A stretch of 64,000 nucleotides of DNA from Yersinia intermedia (GTDB lineage Bacteria > Pseudomonadota > Gammaproteobacteria > Enterobacterales > Enterobacteriaceae): contig NZ_LR134116.1 of assembly GCF_900635455.1 (NCBI RefSeq), positions 3,844,001 to 3,908,000 on the forward strand, written 5' to 3'. Shown in pieces: positions 60,926 through 64,000 of the stretch. A model generated the notes under the pieces. It was given only the letters and a program-made list of their open reading frames with translations, made no database searches and was not told where the DNA came from. Each line of letters starts with the position of its first letter. The first letter of the stretch is position 1. Both the position numbers and the translations under genes were made by a program.

Positions 60926-61693
60926 TTACCCAGCGAGAACCTTCCACAACAAATGACGATAAATCGGCATGATGGGCTGCATATGCAACCAGGCAAAGCT
61001 GGTAATCGCCGCCACCATAGCCAGCATGGTCACCCAGCGCAGGCGAGCCAGCGGCAACCATTGGCTCAGGCGGTCAGGGCTACGCTTGCCAAACCGCCAC
61101 CAGCGCCATGATAGCCACAGTGCCAGCCAAATCAGCATCACCACCACAAATAGCAACCACTTAAACATATAGCTATTGGCGCTCGGTGGGATATCAATAG
61201 CAACACCTGCCAGTATGCCTGGGAAGAAGTAGAGCGGTGGCCAGGTCAGGCAACCAATCACGTTGGGCAAGGCAAATTTTGCCGGTGGCAGGTTTAGCAT
61301 ACCCGCCACCATCGGGACAATCGGCCGTGCCGGGCCGATAAAGCGCCCCAGTAGGACGGTTGCCATACTGTGGTTATGCAATGCGTGTTCGGTTTTATCC
61401 AGCATCGACTTATGCTTTTTCAGGAAGGACCAACGGTGCAGTGGTTCTTTGAAGCGCCGACCGATAAAATACGAGATCCAATCCCCCAATAGGCAGCCGA
61501 CAGTTGCAGCGGCCCAGGCCGAGTAAAAACCGACTTCGCCACTGCCAATCAACGCCCCCACACTGGTCATCATCACCGTACCGGGAAGTAACATCCCCAC
61601 CAGCGCTAATGATTCGAGAAAAGTGACAAACATGACGATAAATAGCGTGAAAGCCAGAGATTGCGTCAATAAATGTAATAAATAGGCTTCCAT
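60926..61693 (-). CDS. yabI: DedA family membrane protein YabI
   Basis: A 255-residue inner-membrane DedA/SNARE-associated protein; relatives act in lipid carrier flipping and envelope stress, and this member's role is not settled. Family motifs FLESLALVGMLLPGTVMM, GDWISYFIGRRF, HSMATVLLGRFIGPARPIVPMVAGM and LYFFPGILAGVA are clear, with about five membrane spans. The ATG at 61693 matches the E. coli start; upstream codons to 61762 lack similarity. It follows thiQ as in E. coli, but the araCBAD genes that come next there are absent. Confidence 0.93.
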   Translation of the reverse strand: MEAYLLHLLTQSLAFTLFIVMFVTFLESLALVGMLLPGTVMMTSVGALIGSGEVGFYSAWAAATVGCLLGDWISYFIGRRFKEPLHRWSFLKKHKSMLDKTEHALHNHSMATVLLGRFIGPARPIVPMVAGMLNLPPAKFALPNVIGCLTWPPLYFFPGILAGVAIDIPPSANSYMFKWLLFVVVMLIWLALWLSWRWWRFGKRSPDRLSQWLPLARLRWVTMLAMVAAITSFAWLHMQPIMPIYRHLLWKVLAG

Positions 61694-61770
61694 AAAGTTG
61701 TCCGTTGGTAACACCCAAGGTTCAGGGCGGAGGATTGTCCGGTGTGTCGTGAAATGAGTCAATCAACAAA

Positions 61771-61914
61771 TTTCCCCTTCGTCCTTGAAGCCGCAGGGTT
61801 GTTAGCTGTGCTCACTCACCCAAATCACTTACTGGCCGTTGACCTTAAAATGAATAGACTCATCGGGATTAGACCACTTGCCGCCTACCTGCAACTCCAA
61901 TGACTTTGGGTATA
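61771..61914. repeat. ERIC element (about 144 bp) between yabI and polB
   Basis: Ends CCCCTTCGTCCTTGAAG and CAACTCCAATGACTTTGGGTATA match ERIC termini; TCACTCACCCAAATCACTTACTG and ACTTGCCGCCTACCTGC match the core. It is about 17 bp longer than the 127-bp copy at 13667 because of extra sequence near 61830-61855. It lies in the 439-bp yabI-polB gap, which otherwise holds only the 58-bp repeat copy B. Confidence 0.82.
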
Positions 61915-62020
61915 CATGGAGCGAATGGAAATCATCATTAAAATAGACAAACACTGTATAAATAACCATACTAGGATAGCATAAACTCTCAGCCGTTATT
62001 GTTGCAGTCAGTTTGGATGC

Positions 62021-62078
62021 GGACAGCGCGGAGAAACCGGAGCGTACACGTAGTACGTGAGGATATCGAGCACTGTCC
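62021..62078. repeat. 58-bp dispersed repeat, copy B, upstream of polB
   Basis: GGACAG to CTGTCC (perfect inverted ends), with CGTACACGTAGTACG in the middle. It is 51/58 identical to copy A in the thiB riboswitch. It starts about 110 bp before the polB start codon and could fold in the polB leader. Confidence 0.8.
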
Positions 62079-62132
62079 AAGTTCAAAATGACAAATAAAA
62101 TAGCCTGTACATTACCTATAAAGGTTAGCATT

Positions 62133-64000
62133 GTGGCGCAACACCGTCAGGGCTTCCTGCTTACTCGCCACTGGCGCGACACGCAGGCAGGCACCGAAGT
62201 TGAATTCTGGTTAGCCACCGATGAAGGGCCACAGCAGGTCAGGCTGCCCCCTCAACCCTCAGTGGCATTTATCCCGGCCGAACAACGGCAACGGGCTGAA
62301 ACCGTGCTGCGTGATGAACGCCGCTGGCAGTTGCGCCCACTTGAACTGACTGACTTCCACCAACGCCCGGTGCTGGGCCTGTATTGCAGTCAACATCGTC
62401 AATTAATTCGTTTGGAAAAACTGCTGCGAGAAAGTGGTGTGAATGTCTATGAAGGCGATATTCGCCCACCAGAGCGGTTTCTGATGGAACGATTTATTAC
62501 CGCGCCGGTGTGGTTCAGCGGTGATGACAATAACCATGGCCCGCTGCTTAACACCCAAATGAAACCGGCCGAGGATTATCGTCCGACACTAAAACTGCTG
62601 TCGCTGGATATCGAAACCAGCGAACATGGCGAGCTGTACTGTATTGGGCTGGAGGGTTGCGGCCAGCGCCAGGTTTACATGTTGGGGCCACCTAACGGTG
62701 ATACGGCTGAAAGTGCAGCGCTGGATTTCAATCTGGAATACGTCGCCAGCCGCCCGCAGTTGTTGGAAAAACTAAACCAGTGGCTGGCAGTGCATGATCC
62801 CGATGCCATTATCGGCTGGAATCTGGTGCAGTTCGACTTACGTGTTCTGCAAAAACACGCGGACCGTTATCAGATCCCACTGCGCTTTGGCCGTGGTGGT
62901 AACCTGCTGGAATGGCGTGAACACGGCTTTAAACAAGGGCATTTTTTTGTCTCGGCAGCCGGTCGGCTGATTATCGACGGCATCGAGGCGCTAAAATCCG
63001 CCACCTGAAATTTCCCGTCATTTAGTCTGGAATCTGTTTCACAAACCCTGCTGGGCGAAGGCAAAGCCAGTGACAGCCCTTATCAGCGAATGGATGAAAT
63101 CAATCAACGTTTCGCCCATGACAAACCGGCGCTAGCGCGCTATAACCTGAAAGATTGTGAGCTGGTGACGCGGATTTTTGCCAAAACCGAGCTGCTCAGC
63201 TTCCTGCTGGAACGCGCCACAGTGACGGGGTTAGCCGCGGATCGTAGCGGTGGCTCTGTGGCCGCGTTTACCCATCTTTACCTGCCGCGTATGCACCGCA
63301 TCGGTTACGTCGCCCCCAATTTAGGTGAATTGCCAGAAGAGCACAGCCCTGGCGGCTTTGTGATGGACTCCCAACCCGGCTTATATGACTCGGTATTGGT
63401 ACTTGACTATAAAAGCCTGTATCCGTCGATTATTCGCACCTTTTTAATCGATCCGGTCGGTTTAGTGGCAGGTATGGCTCAGCCTGATGAACAGCACTCG
63501 GTACCGGGGTTTCGCGGTGCCTGGTTCTCGCGCGAGAAACACTGTTTGCCGGCGATCGTTAACCAAATCTGGCAAGGTCGGGAAGCCGCTAAACGCCACC
63601 AAAACAAACCGTTATCACAAGCACTGAAGATTATTATGAACGCCTTTTATGGCGTATTGGGTTCCAGCGGCTGCCGTTTTTTCGATCCCAGACTGGCATC
63701 GTCTATCACCTTGCGCGGCCATGACATCATGCGCCAGACCCGCGAACTCATTGAAGCTCAGGGCTATCAGGTGATTTATGGCGATACCGATTCAACCTTC
63801 GTCTGGCTGAAAAATGCGCACAGTGAAGAGCAGGCATCACAGATAGGTAAAGAGTTGGTACGCCAGGTCAATCTATGGTGGAAAGAGCATATACAACAAA
63901 CCTTTAATCTACCCTGCGCCCTGGAACTGGAATTTGAAACTCACTATCGGCGTTTTCTGATGCCAACCATCCGGGGTGCAGAGCAAGGCAGTAAAAAACG
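62133..64000 (+). pseudogene. polB: DNA polymerase II, interrupted by an in-frame TGA; 3' end outside the window
   Basis: Pol II is the SOS-induced family B repair polymerase. The GTG at 62133 ([17 protein letters not shown]) matches the E. coli start, with AAGG eight bases upstream. At 63006-63008 TGA replaces the TGG expected from E. coli (ALKSAFWNF, here ALKSAT-stop-NF), ending the product at 291 residues. After it the same frame is open to the window end, with [23 protein letters not shown] and [11 protein letters not shown] all intact and no other damage. The 291-residue product keeps only the N-terminal and exonuclease regions ([14 protein letters not shown]). One G-to-A change explains it. 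Sequencing error cannot be ruled out. Confidence 0.9.

Noticed and set aside
63006..63008. TGA in polB as a selenocysteine codon
   Set aside because: E. coli Pol II has Trp at the aligned position, family B polymerases have no known selenocysteine, and no SECIS-like hairpin follows at once. A nonsense change is simpler.

Overview
The window reads as chromosomal DNA of an enterobacterium, most probably a Yersinia species or close Yersiniaceae relative. The reasons are protein-level resemblance to the Escherichia coli orthologues throughout, the same gene order as the E. coli polB-to-aroP region (here inverted), ERIC elements with the TATACCC/GGGTATA ends familiar from Yersinia, and a tryptophanase locus, ybiWY-type glycyl radical genes, alaE and a dciA-like gene set into that order. 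Species cannot be fixed from the sequence alone. No prophage, integron, IS transposase, CRISPR array, tRNA or rRNA gene was found.

Layout. 1-7.2 kb: end of aroP, ampE, a frameshifted ampD, nadC, and the type IV pilus genes ppdD-hofB-hofC. 7.3-10.7 kb: guaC, coaE-zapD-yacG, mutT. 10.9-15.9 kb: secA, secM, a divergent dciA-like gene, lpxC. 16-32.9 kb: the division and cell wall (dcw) cluster on the minus strand, mraZ-rsmH-ftsL-ftsI-murE-murF-mraY-murD-ftsW-murG-murC-ddlB-ftsQ-ftsA-ftsZ, read from a promoter with MraZ-type repeats. 33-41.5 kb: alaE, cra, ilvIH, an acyl-CoA synthetase and leuO. 42-47.3 kb: leuL attenuator and leuABCD. 47.5-50.7 kb: a tryptophan-responsive tnaC-tnaA-mtr locus. 50.7-57.3 kb: setA, the SgrS sRNA, a glycyl radical enzyme with its activase, and sgrR. 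57.3-60.9 kb: a TPP riboswitch and thiBPQ. 60.9-64 kb: yabI and a polB broken by an in-frame stop.

How it works together. The dcw cluster makes lipid II from UDP-MurNAc (murC-murG, mraY, ddlB) and builds the divisome (ftsL, ftsI, ftsW, ftsQ, ftsA, ftsZ); lpxC and secA-secM follow as in E. coli. The ilv/leu block makes branched-chain amino acids under LeuO and leader-peptide control. SgrR, SgrS and SetA form the glucose-phosphate stress response, but two anaerobic-metabolism genes now separate SgrR from SgrS/SetA.

Main points for a second look: (1) an ERIC element supplies the last codons and stop of secM and enlarges the secM-secA gap; (2) the thiB TPP riboswitch has a giant P3 arm containing a dispersed 58-bp repeat; (3) an unannotated TnaC leader peptide and an SgrS 3' end are visible; (4) ampD has a one-base frameshift and polB a Trp-to-stop change; (5) a dciA-like helicase-loader gene persists between lpxC and secM; (6) a 50-codon ORF with a near-ideal ribosome binding site and its own terminator lies in the AT-rich leuO-leuL gap.
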